Origin: an uncultured Clostridia bacterium
GTDB taxonomy: Bacteria; Bacillota; Clostridia; Oscillospirales; Ruminococcaceae
Assembly (NCBI GenBank): GCA_947625155.1
Contig: CANQNG010000003.1
Coordinates: 1 to 64,000 of the forward strand
Direction: 5' to 3'
DNA: 64,000 bases
Position 1 is the stretch's first letter. Each line of letters begins with the position of its first letter. Both the position numbers and the translations under genes were made by a program. Under the pieces are notes generated by a model. That model was not told the DNA's origin. It saw only the letters and a program-made list of their open reading frames with translations, and searched no databases. Below are positions 41,215 through 52,682 of the stretch, in pieces.

Positions 41215-43293
41215 TCAGCCCTTGTTGCGGGATGTCATAATGCCCTCTGCAATATTCTTCGGCACTTCCTTGTAGCTGTGCGGCTCCATAGAATACTGAC
41301 CACGCCCCTGTGTGTTGGAACGCAGTGTATTGGAGTAGCCGAACATCTCCGAAAGCGGAACGAGTGCATCGACCTGGACCGTGCCGGGTCTTGTCTCCTG
41401 ACCGAGGATCTCTCCACGGCGGGAGCTGAGGTCGCCGATGATATTGCCCAGATAATCATCCGGCGCAATGACAGAGACCTTCATGATCGGCTCCATCAGA
41501 GCAGGGTTTGCCTTGCGCATCGCTTCCTTGAACGCCATAGAACCAGCGATCTTGAATGCCATTTCCGAGGAGTCGACCTCATGGTACGATCCATCATACA
41601 GCTCGACCTTGACATCGACTACCTGATAGCCCGCTAAGATACCAGCCTGCATTGCGCCTTGGATACCGGCATCGACTGCCGGGATATATTCCTTCGGGAT
41701 CGAACCGCCGACAACGGAGTTCACGAACTCATAGCCCTTGCCGGATTCATTCGGGGAAACACGGATCTTGACATGACCGTACTGACCCGAACCACCGGTC
41801 TGCTTCTTGTACTTGTAATCCACATCGGCATCGCCCTTGATAGTCTCCTTGTAGGATACCTGCGGTGCGCCGACATCTGCCTCGACCTTGAACTCACGCA
41901 GCAGTCTGTCTACGATAATATCCAGATGCAGCTCGCCCATACCGGCGATGATCGTCTGACCGGTCTCCTCGTCCGTCCATGTCCGGAACGTCGGGTCTTC
42001 CTCTGCCAGCTTGGCAAGTGCGATACCCATCTTTTCCTGACCGGCTTTGGTCTTCGGCTCGATCGCAAGGTTGATAACAGGCTCCGGGAATTCCATAGAT
42101 TCCAGAATGACCGGATGTGCCTCGTCACAAAGCGTATCGCCGGTGGTGGTCACTTTCAGACCGATCGCAGCGGCAATATCGCCGGAGTATACCTTTTCCA
42201 GTTCCTTTCGTGCATTGGCGTGCATCTGAACGATACGCCCGATCCTCTCGTGCTTGTCCTTGGTGGAGTTGAGTACGCCGGAACCTGCTTCCAGTACACC
42301 GGAATACACACGGAAGAACGTCAGCTTTCCGACAAACGGATCCGTTGCGATCTTGAATGCCAGAGCTGAGAACGGCTCATCGTCCGAGGAAGGTCTTTCC
42401 TCCTCCTCACCGGTCTCGGGGTTCACGCCTGTGATAGCGGGAACGTCCAGCGGAGAGGGCATATAATCCACAATGGCATCCAGGAGCTTCTGTACGCCCT
42501 TGTTCTTGTAAGAAGTACCGCAGGTAACAGGTACCATGGTATTGGCAAGTGTGGACTTTCTGATGCAGGCTTTGATCTCCTCAATGGTAAGCTCCTCGCC
42601 CGCAAAATACTTCTCCATCAGTGCCTCGTCCTGCTCAGCAACATGCTCCAGCAGAGACTCATGGTATTCCTGTGCCTTTTCCTTCATATCGTCCGGGATC
42701 TCTTCCACACGGATATCCTTGCCGATGTCGTCATAGTACACATATGCCTTCATTTCCACGAGATCAATGATCCCCTTGAAAGTCTCCTCAGCACCGATCG
42801 GCAGCTGGATCGGAACGGCATTGCACTTCAGACGGTCGTGCATCATGTCTACGACCCTGTAGAAGTCTGCGCCCATGATGTCCATCTTGTTGACGTAAGC
42901 CATTCTCGGCACTTTGTACTTATCTGCCTGTCTCCAGACGGTCTCAGACTGCGGTTCTACGCCGCCCTTGGCGCACAGAACGGTCACAGAGCCGTCCAGC
43001 ACACGCAGGGAACGCTCGACCTCGACCGTAAAGTCCACATGCCCCGGCGTGTCGATGATATTGATACGGTGACCTGCCCAGTAAGCCGTGGTAGCGGCAG
43101 AAGTGATCGTGATACCTCTTTCTTTCTCCTGTATCATCCAGTCCATGGTGGCAGCACCCTCGTGGGTCTCGCCGATCTTGTGGTTGATACCGGTATAGAA
43201 CAGGATACGCTCTGTGGTAGTGGTCTTGCCGGCATCGATGTGTGCCATGATGCCGATATTTCTGGTCCTTTCCAGACTACAATCTCTTGGCAT
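41215..43293 (-). CDS. fusA: Elongation factor G
   Basis: 692 residues. [24 protein letters not shown] (P loop AHIDAGKT), [21 protein letters not shown] and [10 protein letters not shown] are the G motifs, followed by domains II-V ending in the usual [18 protein letters not shown]. It moves tRNA and mRNA through the ribosome. It lies 28 bases after rpsG. Confidence 0.98.
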   Translation of the reverse strand: MPRDCSLERTRNIGIMAHIDAGKTTTTERILFYTGINHKIGETHEGAATMDWMIQEKERGITITSAATTAYWAGHRINIIDTPGHVDFTVEVERSLRVLDGSVTVLCAKGGVEPQSETVWRQADKYKVPRMAYVNKMDIMGADFYRVVDMMHDRLKCNAVPIQLPIGAEETFKGIIDLVEMKAYVYYDDIGKDIRVEEIPDDMKEKAQEYHESLLEHVAEQDEALMEKYFAGEELTIEEIKACIRKSTLANTMVPVTCGTSYKNKGVQKLLDAIVDYMPSPLDVPAITGVNPETGEEEERPSSDDEPFSALAFKIATDPFVGKLTFFRVYSGVLEAGSGVLNSTKDKHERIGRIVQMHANARKELEKVYSGDIAAAIGLKVTTTGDTLCDEAHPVILESMEFPEPVINLAIEPKTKAGQEKMGIALAKLAEEDPTFRTWTDEETGQTIIAGMGELHLDIIVDRLLREFKVEADVGAPQVSYKETIKGDADVDYKYKKQTGGSGQYGHVKIRVSPNESGKGYEFVNSVVGGSIPKEYIPAVDAGIQGAMQAGILAGYQVVDVKVELYDGSYHEVDSSEMAFKIAGSMAFKEAMRKANPALMEPIMKVSVIAPDDYLGNIIGDLSSRRGEILGQETRPGTVQVDALVPLSEMFGYSNTLRSNTQGRGQYSMEPHSYKEVPKNIAEGIMTSRNKG

Positions 43294-43321
43294 AGCATTT
43301 CCTCCTTATACCGCAGGATAC

Positions 43322-43792
43322 TTACCAGCGGTAGTGAGCAAACGCCTTGTTTGCCTCTGCCATCTTGTGGGTATCCTCACGCTTCTTGCAGGCACCGCCG
43401 GTGTTGTTGAGCGCATCAAGGATCTCTCCTGCAAGTCTTTCCTTCATGGTCTTTTCGTTACGAAGTCTGGCATACTTGGTGATCCATCTCAGACCGAGCG
43501 TCTGTCTGCGCTCCGGGCGGACTTCCATGGGCACCTGATAGGTCGCACCACCCAGACGGCGTGCCTTGACCTCCAGCTGCGGCATGATGTTTTCCATAGC
43601 TTCCGTAAAGACCTCCAGTGCATCTCTGCCGGACTTTTCGGCAACGATCTCAAATGCACCGTAAACAATTTTCTGTGCTACACCCTTCTTACCGTCCAGC
43701 ATCACGTTGTTGATCAGACGTGTCACGAGCTTGGAATTGTAGACCGGGTCTTCCAGCACATCACGCTTTGCGACATTACCTCTTCTTGGCAT
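43322..43792 (-). CDS. rpsG: 30S ribosomal protein S7
   Basis: 156 residues. [37 protein letters not shown], with [24 protein letters not shown], is S7. It nucleates the 3' domain of 16S rRNA. The start at 43792 follows ggaggg. The ORF-track start at 43810 lies upstream of this site. Confidence 0.97.
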   Translation of the reverse strand: MPRRGNVAKRDVLEDPVYNSKLVTRLINNVMLDGKKGVAQKIVYGAFEIVAEKSGRDALEVFTEAMENIMPQLEVKARRLGGATYQVPMEVRPERRQTLGLRWITKYARLRNEKTMKERLAGEILDALNNTGGACKKREDTHKMAEANKAFAHYRW

Positions 43793-43970
43793 TTCGCTTC
43801 CCTCCTTCACATTAATTGTGCGGAACTTTCCGCAGGCGTGAATTCATAGGTACTCGTCCGGCAGTTTGCCGGTACGTCAGGGGAGAGGCTTTGTACAGAA
43901 CGCATCTATATAAAGACCCCACACACCTGTGGTGATCAATGATCCACGTAAATCGAGTAGTTGCGGCAGC
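43793..43970 (-). promoter_or_regulatory. rpsL-rpsG spacer, possible S7 control region
   Basis: An unusually long 178-base gap inside the str operon, with stems such as tgcggaactttccgca and ccggcagtttgccgg. In E. coli S7 regulates the operon from the rpsL-rpsG gap. The parallel here is inference. Confidence 0.35.
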
Positions 43971-44393
43971 TTACTTCTTGCCTGCCTTGGGCTTCTTGGC
44001 ACCATACTTGGAACGTGCCTGACCACGGTTAGCCACACCCTGTGCATCGAGTGCGCCACGGATGATGTGGTAACGCACACCGGGGAGATCCTTGACACGT
44101 CCGCCGCGGATCAGCACAACAGAGTGTTCCTGCAGATTGTGCCCGATACCCGGGATGTAGGATGTTACCTCGTAGCCGTTCGTCAGCTTGACTCTGGCGA
44201 TCTTACGCATAGCAGAATTCGGCTTCTTCGGGGTGGTAGTCTTTACGACCGTGCATACGCCTCTTTTCTGGGGAGCGCTCTGGTCGATCTGCACCTTCTT
44301 CTTGGCGTTGTAGCCTTTCTGGAGAGCCGGTGCTGTGGACTTGGACAGCTGCATCTTTCTGCCCTTGCGCACGAGCTGGTTAAATGTTGGCAT
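43971..44393 (-). CDS. rpsL: 30S ribosomal protein S12
   Basis: 140 residues. [35 protein letters not shown] and [30 protein letters not shown] are S12. It takes part in decoding fidelity, and Lys/streptomycin positions in TTPKKPNSA look wild type. First gene of the str operon, which here points away from rpoBC. Confidence 0.98.
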   Translation of the reverse strand: MPTFNQLVRKGRKMQLSKSTAPALQKGYNAKKKVQIDQSAPQKRGVCTVVKTTTPKKPNSAMRKIARVKLTNGYEVTSYIPGIGHNLQEHSVVLIRGGRVKDLPGVRYHIIRGALDAQGVANRGQARSKYGAKKPKAGKK

Positions 44394-44445
44394 TTGGTTT
44401 CCTCCTTTTTCGTAAATTTATGCGGCAGACACCGCATACCTTGCT

Positions 44446-44474
44446 ATTATACACCATTTTTCCGTATTTGTCAA
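44446..44474 (-). promoter_or_regulatory. str operon promoter
   Basis: Minus-strand TTGACA (44469-44474), 17-base spacer, TATAAT (44446-44451), followed by an atgcgg-tgtctg-ccgcat leader hairpin. Confidence 0.85.
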
Positions 44475-44594
44475 GGGGAAACAGAAAATTTTTTTCTTTT
44501 TTCCGGAAAGATCGTTCCTGCCGCCTGTTTGTTTGCATGATAGCCAAAAATCATGTGTGGAAATTATGCAGGTCTACAAAATTTGGAGATCCCC

Positions 44595-44624
44595 TTGACA
44601 AAGACTATTATAATATGATAAAAT
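44595..44624 (+). promoter_or_regulatory. rpoB promoter
   Basis: TTGACA (44595-44600), 18-base spacer, TAAAAT (44619-44624). The leader begins with hairpin ctgcggc-agacc-gccgcag (44638-44656). Confidence 0.65.
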
Positions 44625-44667
44625 AAATAAATGTTCACTGCGGCAGACCGCCGCAGTCATGCAGAAT

Positions 44668-44696
44668 AGTATAGCACATCCGGCGGGTTTTGTCAA
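44668..44696 (-). promoter_or_regulatory. Antisense promoter within the rpoB leader
   Basis: Minus-strand TTGACA (44691-44696), 17-base spacer, TGC-TATACT (44668-44673). It reads leftward into hairpin 44638-44656 and then toward the str operon. The rest of 44475-44594 shows no gene. Confidence 0.65.
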
Positions 44697-44743
44697 GCCC
44701 CGGCGGAAAATTTTTTCTGAAATTTGCAAGGAGGTATCCGCCT

Positions 44744-47700
44744 ATGGTCAATGTGACTGCCAAACAGCTCGGGAAAAACGTCAGGATGAGTTTTGGCAAG
44801 ATCCCGGAAGTCTTGGATATGCCGAACCTGATCGAGATCCAGAAAAATTCCTACAAGTGGTTCCGTGAGGAAGGGCTCAAAGAGGTGTTCCGTGATTTTG
44901 CCGCAACGGATTACAACGGCAACCTTGTACTGACTTTTACCGGGTATCGTTTTGATGACGAACATCTCAAGTACAAGACCATCGCCAAAGCCAAAGAGCA
45001 TCAGGCGACTTTCGCCTCCGCCCTGCGTGTCACCGCCAAACTCTGGAACAAGGAGACAGGCGAGGTCAAGGAAAGCGAGATCTTCATGGGAGATTTCCCG
45101 CTCATGACCGACAGCGGTACTTTCGTCATCAACGGTGCAGAGCGTGTCATCGTTTCCCAGTTGGTGCGTTCTCCCGGCGTTTACTATGACATGGAAAAGG
45201 ACAAGACCGGCAAGGAGCTGTTCCGTTCTACCATCATCCCGAACCGTGGCGCATGGCTGGAATATGAAATGGACTCCAATGACATCGTCTATGTCCGTAT
45301 CGATAAAAACCGCAAGATCCCGCTGACGACGTTCCTGCGTGCCATCGGGCTAGGCACGGATCTGGAGATCGAGGAGAAGTTCGGGCATGACGAACGACTC
45401 TACGAGACGATCCTTCAGAAAGACACTGCCAAGACCGTCAACGACGGTCTGATCGAAGTCTACAAGAAGCTCCGCCCCGGCGAACCGCCGACCGTGGAAA
45501 GTGCGACCAGCCATCTGGATATGCTGCTGTTCGACCCCCGGCGCTATGATCTGTGCAAGTTCGGACGCTATAAATACAACAAGAAGCTCGGCATTGCCGC
45601 AAGGCTTTCCGGACAGCTCGTCTCCCGTCCGGTCGTGCATCCTGTCACCGGAGAAGTGCTTGCTGAAGCCGGTGAGGTGCTGACCTATGAGAAGGCACAG
45701 GCGATCCAGCAGGCAGGTGTCATGGAGGCTTTCCTGACAGTCGAGTCCAGACAGTTCTACACGGACGAAAACGGACAGACCAACATCCGCATGGTCGAAA
45801 AGGAGATCAAAGTCCTCGGCAATGGTATGGTCGATCTGGCAGACTACGTGGATTTCGACCCGGCGGAGATCGGCATCAAGGAGCTTGTCTGCGTGCGTGT
45901 GCTCCGGGAGATCTTGGACAGCACTCCCGCTGATGAGCTGAAAGATGTCATGAAACGCCGTGCGGAAGAACTCGTCCCCAATCACATCACCCTCGATGAT
46001 ATTTTTGCCTCCGTTTCCTACTTTCTCAACCTTTGCGAGGGCGTGGGCAATATCGACGACATTGACCACCTTGGCAACCGCCGTATCCGCCGTGTCGGAG
46101 AGCTGCTCCAGAATACCATGCGTTCCGGCATGGCAAGAATGGAACGGGGCATCCGGGAGCGCATGAGCCTCCAGACACAGGACATGGATGTCATCACCCC
46201 GCAGGCGCTCGTCAACATCCGTCCCGTCACCTCACAGATCAAGGAATTTTTCTGCTCCTCTCCCCTTTCGCAGTTCATGGATCAGAACAACCCGCTTGCG
46301 GAGCTGACGCACAAGCGCCGTCTTTCCGCACTCGGTCCCGGCGGTCTGTCCCGTGACCGTGCCGGATTCGAGGTGCGTGACGTACACTATTCCCACTACG
46401 GCAGGATGTGCCCGATCGAGACCCCCGAAGGTCCGAACATCGGTCTGATCTCCTACCTTGCCACATTTGCCAAGATCAATGAATACGGCTTTATCGAAGC
46501 TCCCTACCGCCGTGTGGACAAAACGACCGGTATCGTAACGGATGAGGTCGTATATATGCCGGCTGACGTGGAGGATAACTTCATCGTTGCACAGGCGAAT
46601 GAACCGCTGACCGAGGACGGACACTTTGCACGTCCGAGAGTTACGGCAAGATTCCGGGACAAAATTCTGGAATGTGAGAACTCCAAGGTCGATTTCATGG
46701 ACGTTTCGCCAAAGATGGTCGTTTCCGTTGCAACAGCAATGATCCCCTTCCTCGAAAACGATGATGCGAACCGTGCCCTCATGGGTGCGAACATGCAACG
46801 GCAGGCTGTGCCGCTCCTGAAGACCGAGCGTCCGTTTGTGGGCACCGGTATGGAATACAAGGCAGCCGTGGATTCCGGCGTATGTGTCCTCTCCGAAACG
46901 GACGGCACTGTCACTTCCGTTTCTGCGGATAGGATCGTGGTGCAGGATCCCGACAAGATCGACCATACCTATGAACTCATCAAGTTCAAGCGCTCCAACC
47001 AAGACACCTGCGTCAACCAGCGTCCGATCGTCAGCATCGGTGAGACTGTCCGCAAAGGACAGGTGCTGGCAGACGGTCCGGCAACGGCTGACGGCGAGAT
47101 CTCCCTCGGTAAGAATGCCCTGATCGGCTTTATGACATGGGAGGGCTACAACTATGAGGATGCCGTTCTCTTGAACGAACGGCTCGTCCGGGAGGATGTG
47201 TTCACGTCCATCCACATCGAAGAATATGAGCTGGAGTGCCGTGACACCAAGCTCGGTCCGGAGGAGATCACCCGTGACATCCCCAATGTCGGCGACGATG
47301 CCCTCAAGAACCTTGACGAGCATGGCATCATCCGCATCGGTGCGGAGGTCACTGCCGGCGATATTCTGGTCGGCAAGGTCACGCCAAAGGGTGAAACGGA
47401 GCTGACTGCCGAAGAACGCCTGCTTCGGGCGATCTTCGGGGAAAAGGCAAGAGAAGTCCGTGACAACTCCCTGAAAGTACCGCACGGTGAGGGCGGCGTT
47501 GTCATTGACGTGAAGATCTTCAAGCGGGGCGAAAAGATCGCTGAGGACAACGATGCGGAAGTCTCCGAGTTAGGTACAGGCGTAAATATGCTCGTGCGCT
47601 GCTACATCGCCCAGAAGCGTAAGATCTCTGTCGGCGACAAGATGGCTGGACGGCACGGCAACAAGGGCGTTGTGTCCCGCATCCTGCCGGAGGAGGATAT

Positions 47701-48649
47701 GCCTTTCCTGCCGGACGGCACACCGCTGGACATCGTGCTCAACCCGCTGGGCGTTCCATCCCGTATGAACATCGGGCAGGTACTCGAAGTACACCTCGGC
47801 ATGAGTGCCAAGGCACTCGGCTGGCACATCATGACACCGGTCTTTGACGGTGCGCATGAGCAGGACATCCGTGCCTGCTTCCGGGAAGCCAACGAAAAGA
47901 ATGCGCCCTACCGTGACGAACCGTTTGAGATCGGGAAAATGGACAAGGTCATCAACCCCCGTGCGCTGGAAATGAACGAGGACGGCAAGTTCACGCTCTA
48001 TGACGGCAGAACGGGTGAGAAATTTGACAACCGTGTCACGGTCGGCTATATGTATTACCTGAAACTCCACCATCTGGTCGATGATAAGATCCATGCCCGT
48101 TCCGTAGGTCCTTACTCACTGGTAACACAGCAGCCGCTTGGCGGTAAGGCACAGTTCGGCGGTCAGCGTTTCGGTGAGATGGAAGTATGGGCACTGGAAG
48201 CTTACGGTGCTGCCTACACATTACAGGAGATCCTGACCGTCAAGTCGGACGATACCATAGGACGTGTCAATACCTATGAACACATCGTCAAGGGGCAGAA
48301 TGTCCCGAAGCCGGGCATCCCGGAATCTTTCAAGGTACTCATCAAGGAAATGCAGTCTCTTGGTCTGGATGTCAAGGTGCTGGACGAAGATCATGAGGAG
48401 ATCGACCTCAAGCAGCATTTTGAGGAGGACGATGAGATCGTTATCCCGTCTGCGGACTATTCCGACGACTTCCGCAATGACAGCAGCGAATCCGAATTTG
48501 AGGAAAACGGCTTTACGACCGGCGATGTGGAGGACATTGACAACTTCACGGATGACGAGGATGAGGACGAAAACGACATGTTCACAGGACCGGCAGAGCT
48601 GGATATTGAAGATCCTTTTCATGATGAGGACGAGGACTTTCAGTTCTGA
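44744..48649 (+). CDS. rpoB: RNA polymerase beta subunit
   Basis: 1301 residues. The lobe, fork and catalytic blocks are present: [68 protein letters not shown] (rifampicin region), [19 protein letters not shown]-like [11 protein letters not shown], and [20 protein letters not shown] long acidic tail ([32 protein letters not shown]) follows the usual end. The start at MVNVTAK (44744) follows aaggaggt. The ORF track begins 54 bases earlier within the antisense promoter region. No rplJ/rplL lies upstream. Confidence 0.98.
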   Translation: MVNVTAKQLGKNVRMSFGKIPEVLDMPNLIEIQKNSYKWFREEGLKEVFRDFAATDYNGNLVLTFTGYRFDDEHLKYKTIAKAKEHQATFASALRVTAKLWNKETGEVKESEIFMGDFPLMTDSGTFVINGAERVIVSQLVRSPGVYYDMEKDKTGKELFRSTIIPNRGAWLEYEMDSNDIVYVRIDKNRKIPLTTFLRAIGLGTDLEIEEKFGHDERLYETILQKDTAKTVNDGLIEVYKKLRPGEPPTVESATSHLDMLLFDPRRYDLCKFGRYKYNKKLGIAARLSGQLVSRPVVHPVTGEVLAEAGEVLTYEKAQAIQQAGVMEAFLTVESRQFYTDENGQTNIRMVEKEIKVLGNGMVDLADYVDFDPAEIGIKELVCVRVLREILDSTPADELKDVMKRRAEELVPNHITLDDIFASVSYFLNLCEGVGNIDDIDHLGNRRIRRVGELLQNTMRSGMARMERGIRERMSLQTQDMDVITPQALVNIRPVTSQIKEFFCSSPLSQFMDQNNPLAELTHKRRLSALGPGGLSRDRAGFEVRDVHYSHYGRMCPIETPEGPNIGLISYLATFAKINEYGFIEAPYRRVDKTTGIVTDEVVYMPADVEDNFIVAQANEPLTEDGHFARPRVTARFRDKILECENSKVDFMDVSPKMVVSVATAMIPFLENDDANRALMGANMQRQAVPLLKTERPFVGTGMEYKAAVDSGVCVLSETDGTVTSVSADRIVVQDPDKIDHTYELIKFKRSNQDTCVNQRPIVSIGETVRKGQVLADGPATADGEISLGKNALIGFMTWEGYNYEDAVLLNERLVREDVFTSIHIEEYELECRDTKLGPEEITRDIPNVGDDALKNLDEHGIIRIGAEVTAGDILVGKVTPKGETELTAEERLLRAIFGEKAREVRDNSLKVPHGEGGVVIDVKIFKRGEKIAEDNDAEVSELGTGVNMLVRCYIAQKRKISVGDKMAGRHGNKGVVSRILPEEDMPFLPDGTPLDIVLNPLGVPSRMNIGQVLEVHLGMSAKALGWHIMTPVFDGAHEQDIRACFREANEKNAPYRDEPFEIGKMDKVINPRALEMNEDGKFTLYDGRTGEKFDNRVTVGYMYYLKLHHLVDDKIHARSVGPYSLVTQQPLGGKAQFGGQRFGEMEVWALEAYGAAYTLQEILTVKSDDTIGRVNTYEHIVKGQNVPKPGIPESFKVLIKEMQSLGLDVKVLDEDHEEIDLKQHFEEDDEIVIPSADYSDDFRNDSSESEFEENGFTTGDVEDIDNFTDDEDEDENDMFTGPAELDIEDPFHDEDEDFQF

Positions 48650-48702
48650 TACAGGCAGCGGGCTGTGCCTGCTGTGCCACTACTTTGAAGGAGGTATAAG
48701 GT

Positions 48703-51700
48703 TTGGAATCTACCACGTTTGACTCATTGCAGATCGGTCTTGCCTCCCCGGAGCGCATCCGGGAATGGTCCTACGGCGTTGTAGAACGCCCTGAGACTAT
48801 CAACTACAGAACACAGAAACCGGAAACCGGCGGTCTGTACTGCGAGCGCATTTTTGGCCCGACCAAGGACTGGGAGTGCCACTGCGGCAAATTCAAGAAG
48901 ATACGCTTCAAGGGTAAGATCTGCGACCGCTGCGGCGTAGAAGTCACCCGTGCCAAGGTGCGCCGTGAGCGCATGGGACACATCGAGCTGGCTGCACCGG
49001 TCTCGCATATCTGGTATTTCAAGGGAACACCGTCCCGCATCGGGCAGGTGCTGGAAGTTTCCCAGAAACGTCTGGAAGAAGTTCTGTATTTTACCAAATA
49101 TATCGTTTTAGAGCCGGGCGATACTTCCCTTGTCAAGAACCAGCTCATCACGGAAAAGGAATATCAGGAGACACAGGAACAGTACGGAGATACGTTCATT
49201 GCGGAAATGGGCGCAGAGGCGATCCAGTGGCTGTTACAGGAATATGACCCGGACAGCTATGTGCGCTTCTTTGAGAAACACATCCAGATGTTCTCCAAGG
49301 TCATCGGGCTGTCCGAAAAGGAGATCCACAACTACCTGCACCGCTTCACCTATTATGTGGAAAGTGCAGAGAATTCCGGCTACCATGACGGCGACATTGT
49401 CGGCTATGCGGACTATAAGGAAATGCTTCTCCCCTACAACCGCAAGTGTGAGGACAATCCGTCCGACAAGCCCGCTGTCATCAAGACCGGTTTCCCCTAT
49501 ATGCTCGAACTGTTTGAGCAGAATTTTGACCCCACCAATGAGGAATTTGCAGAGATCCGCCGTGAAAACTGGGTCGATGATCTCCAGTACACCGCCAACG
49601 AACTGAAAGCGGAACTGCGTGACCTTCCCAGCGGACAGAAGAAGATCAAGCTGCTCAAGCGTTTGGAGATCGTGGAGGCATTTCTCCAGTCCGGCAACAA
49701 GCCAGCATGGATGGTCATGGATGTCATTCCGGTCATTCCGCCCGATCTGCGCCCGATGGTCATGCTCGACGGCGGCAGATATGCGACCTCTGACCTGAAT
49801 GACCTCTACCGCCGTGTCATCAACCGCAACAACCGCCTCCAGAGAATGCTGAAACTCGAGGCACCGGACATCATCGTCCGCAATGAAAAGCGCATGCTGC
49901 AGGAGGCTGTGGATGCCCTCATCGACAACGGCAGACACGGCAGACCCGTCACCGGGCCGAACAACCGTGCCCTCAAATCGCTTTCTGATATGCTCAAGGG
50001 CAAGCAGGGACGTTTCCGCCAGAATCTCCTCGGCAAGCGTGTGGACTACTCCGGACGTTCCGTTATCGTTGTCGGTCCTGAACTGAAAATGTACCAGTGC
50101 GGTCTCCCGAAAGAAATGGCACTGGAACTGTTCAAGCCCTTTGTCCTGAAACGCCTTGTGGATACCGGCGTGATCGCCAACATCAAGTCCGCCCGCAAGA
50201 TCGTGGACAGAGCAACTGACAAAGCTGTCTGGGATGCCCTCGAACACGTGATCAAGGCGCATCCGGTACTGCTGAACCGTGCGCCCACGCTCCACCGTCT
50301 GGGGATCCAAGCATTTGAGCCGATCCTCGTAGAGGGGCGTGCCCTGAAACTGCATCCGCTGGTATGTTCGGCATTCAATGCCGACTTTGACGGCGACCAA
50401 ATGGCAGTGCATCTGCCGCTTTCCGCTGAGGCACAGGCAGAGGCACGTTTCCTGATGCTGGCTGCCAACAACCTGCTCAAGCCCTCCGACGGCAGACCGG
50501 TGGCTGTACCTTCGCAGGATATGGTACTTGGTTCGTACTACCTGACCCTCCTCAAACCTGATGACAAGGGCGCAGGCAAGTGTTTCCGGGATGTGGACGA
50601 AGCGATGATGGCTTACTATGAGGGCGATGTCACGCTCCATGCCCCCATCCGGGTACGCATCACCAAGGATGTCGCAGAAAAGAAGCTCTCCAAGATCATC
50701 GACTGCACCATCGGCAGACTGATCTTCAACGAAAATATCCCGCAGAACCTCGGCTATGTAGACCGTACCAGCTCGGAACGGCAGTTTGATCTGGAAATTT
50801 CCTTCCTCGTCAAGAAAGGGAATCTCTCCGAGATCATTGACCGCTGCATCCGTATCCACGGTACGACCACAACTTCTGAAGTGCTTGACAAGATCAAGGC
50901 GCTCGGCTTCAAATATTCCACACGTTCTGGCATCACCACCGCTGTCTGCGATGCGACCATCCCGCCGCAGAAGCAGGATATCCTGAAAGCTGCCGATGAA
51001 CGCATTGCCCTCATCAACAAGCAGTACGAAATGGGACGTATCTCAGAACTGGAAAAATCCAAGCTGGTCGTTTCCACGTGGAACGCTGCCACCGATCAGG
51101 TGACGGATGCCCTGAAAGCCAACATGGATCCCTATAATCCCATCCAGATGATGGCAGACTCCGGTGCTCGTGGTTCTATCTCCCAGCTTCGTCAGCTTGC
51201 TGGCATGCGTGGACTGATCTCCAACACCTCCGGTACGACCATTGAGATCCCGATCCGTGCCAACTACCGTGAGGGACTGAACATTCTCGAATACTTCATC
51301 TCCTCCCGTGGTGCCCGCAAGGGACTTGCCGATACGGCACTGCGTACCGCAGACTCCGGGTATCTGACCCGCCGTCTGGTCGATGTTTCACAGGATGTCA
51401 TCATCCGGGAAACAGACTGCGGCACAACAGACGGCATTGATGTCTATGAGATCAAGAACGGGAACGAACTGATCGAAAAGATGAGCGAACGTCTGATCGG
51501 GCGCTTCCTCTGCGCCGATCTGCGGGATGCGGAGACCGGAGAACTGGTCGTCAGCAAGGACAGACTCATCACCGAAAAGGAAGCTGCCCGCATCATCGAC
51601 ATGGGCGTGGAACGCATCAAGATACGCTCCGTCCTCAAATGCAAGGCAAAGCGTGGTGTCTGCGCTAAGTGCTACGGTGCGAACCTTGCCAACAACAACC

Positions 51701-52638
51701 TCGTTTCCGTGGGTGAGGCAGTCGGCATCATCGCCGCACAGTCCATCGGTGAGCCGGGTACACAGCTGACCATGAGAACGTTCCATACCGGCGGTATCGC
51801 ATCCGGCGGTGAGGGCGATATCACACAGGGTCTGCCCCGTGTCGAGGAGCTGTTTGAGGCGAGAAAGCCGAAAAATGCTGCCCTGATCGCAGGGCGTGAC
51901 GGTGTGCTGGAACTGCGTGAGGACAAGAACATCCGCACTCTCATCATCCGTGACCCCGAGACCGGCGATACCGAAGAAGTCAATGTCCCCTACAACTACA
52001 AATATTGCCAGAACGTCCGGGACGGCGCTGCCGTCAAAAAAGGCGACCGCCTGACCGAGGGCAATGTCTATCCGTCCCGTATCCTTGAGGTACTGGACAC
52101 TTCGGCGGTGCAGGACTATATCATCATCGAAGTGCAGAAAGTGTACCGTTTACAGGGCGTTGACATCAACGACAAACACATCGAGGTCATTGTCCGCCAG
52201 ATGCTCCGCAAGGTACGAGTGGAGGATCCGGGCAGCAGCAACGACCTGCCGGGCGTGGAGTATATGCTCATCGGCAATCTTGTCGAGCGCAAGCGAGTGG
52301 ATGAGATCAACGAGCGCATTCAGGCACTCATTGATGCCGGGGAACCGGATATGCGCCTGATCGAGACTTCTCCTGTTTTGCAGGGTATCACGAAAGCAGC
52401 CTCCAGCTCCGATTCGTTCCTGTCTGCGGCTTCTTTCCAAGAGACCACCAAGGCGCTGACCGATGCTGCGATCCGCGGCAAGATCGACGATCTGCAGGGC
52501 TTGAAGGAGAACGTCATCATCGGCAAGCTCATACCTGCCGGCACGGGCATGGACATCTACAACAATGTCCAGATCGTCAAGACCGCCAAGCCGGAAAACA
52601 GTCAGCATGAACACAATCCACTGAACACAATGGTATGA
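48703..52638 (+). CDS. rpoC: RNA polymerase beta' subunit
   Basis: 1311 residues. The N-terminal zinc ribbon is [23 protein letters not shown], the catalytic loop is [12 protein letters not shown], and a second zinc site lies near the C-terminal part. The trigger loop is around TANSGARGS-like [22 protein letters not shown]. The start is TTG (48703), after ggaggtataagg, giving [25 protein letters not shown]. Cotranscribed with rpoB (53-base gap). Confidence 0.98.
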   Translation: MESTTFDSLQIGLASPERIREWSYGVVERPETINYRTQKPETGGLYCERIFGPTKDWECHCGKFKKIRFKGKICDRCGVEVTRAKVRRERMGHIELAAPVSHIWYFKGTPSRIGQVLEVSQKRLEEVLYFTKYIVLEPGDTSLVKNQLITEKEYQETQEQYGDTFIAEMGAEAIQWLLQEYDPDSYVRFFEKHIQMFSKVIGLSEKEIHNYLHRFTYYVESAENSGYHDGDIVGYADYKEMLLPYNRKCEDNPSDKPAVIKTGFPYMLELFEQNFDPTNEEFAEIRRENWVDDLQYTANELKAELRDLPSGQKKIKLLKRLEIVEAFLQSGNKPAWMVMDVIPVIPPDLRPMVMLDGGRYATSDLNDLYRRVINRNNRLQRMLKLEAPDIIVRNEKRMLQEAVDALIDNGRHGRPVTGPNNRALKSLSDMLKGKQGRFRQNLLGKRVDYSGRSVIVVGPELKMYQCGLPKEMALELFKPFVLKRLVDTGVIANIKSARKIVDRATDKAVWDALEHVIKAHPVLLNRAPTLHRLGIQAFEPILVEGRALKLHPLVCSAFNADFDGDQMAVHLPLSAEAQAEARFLMLAANNLLKPSDGRPVAVPSQDMVLGSYYLTLLKPDDKGAGKCFRDVDEAMMAYYEGDVTLHAPIRVRITKDVAEKKLSKIIDCTIGRLIFNENIPQNLGYVDRTSSERQFDLEISFLVKKGNLSEIIDRCIRIHGTTTTSEVLDKIKALGFKYSTRSGITTAVCDATIPPQKQDILKAADERIALINKQYEMGRISELEKSKLVVSTWNAATDQVTDALKANMDPYNPIQMMADSGARGSISQLRQLAGMRGLISNTSGTTIEIPIRANYREGLNILEYFISSRGARKGLADTALRTADSGYLTRRLVDVSQDVIIRETDCGTTDGIDVYEIKNGNELIEKMSERLIGRFLCADLRDAETGELVVSKDRLITEKEAARIIDMGVERIKIRSVLKCKAKRGVCAKCYGANLANNNLVSVGEAVGIIAAQSIGEPGTQLTMRTFHTGGIASGGEGDITQGLPRVEELFEARKPKNAALIAGRDGVLELREDKNIRTLIIRDPETGDTEEVNVPYNYKYCQNVRDGAAVKKGDRLTEGNVYPSRILEVLDTSAVQDYIIIEVQKVYRLQGVDINDKHIEVIVRQMLRKVRVEDPGSSNDLPGVEYMLIGNLVERKRVDEINERIQALIDAGEPDMRLIETSPVLQGITKAASSSDSFLSAASFQETTKALTDAAIRGKIDDLQGLKENVIIGKLIPAGTGMDIYNNVQIVKTAKPENSQHEHNPLNTMV

Positions 52639-52643
52639 CCGTA

Positions 52644-52673
52644 AAACTCCCCTGCCGGACGGCAGGGGAGTTT
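52644..52673. terminator. Bidirectional terminator after rpoC
   Basis: aaactcccctgcc-ggac-ggcaggggagttt, a perfect 13-bp stem between convergent genes. Confidence 0.9.
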
Positions 52674-52682
52674 CTGTATCAC

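Noticed and set aside
49234-50859. 541-codon minus-strand ORF
   Set aside because: Antisense to rpoC; same codon-bias shadow. The 417-codon ORF at 46232-47485 against rpoB is rejected likewise.
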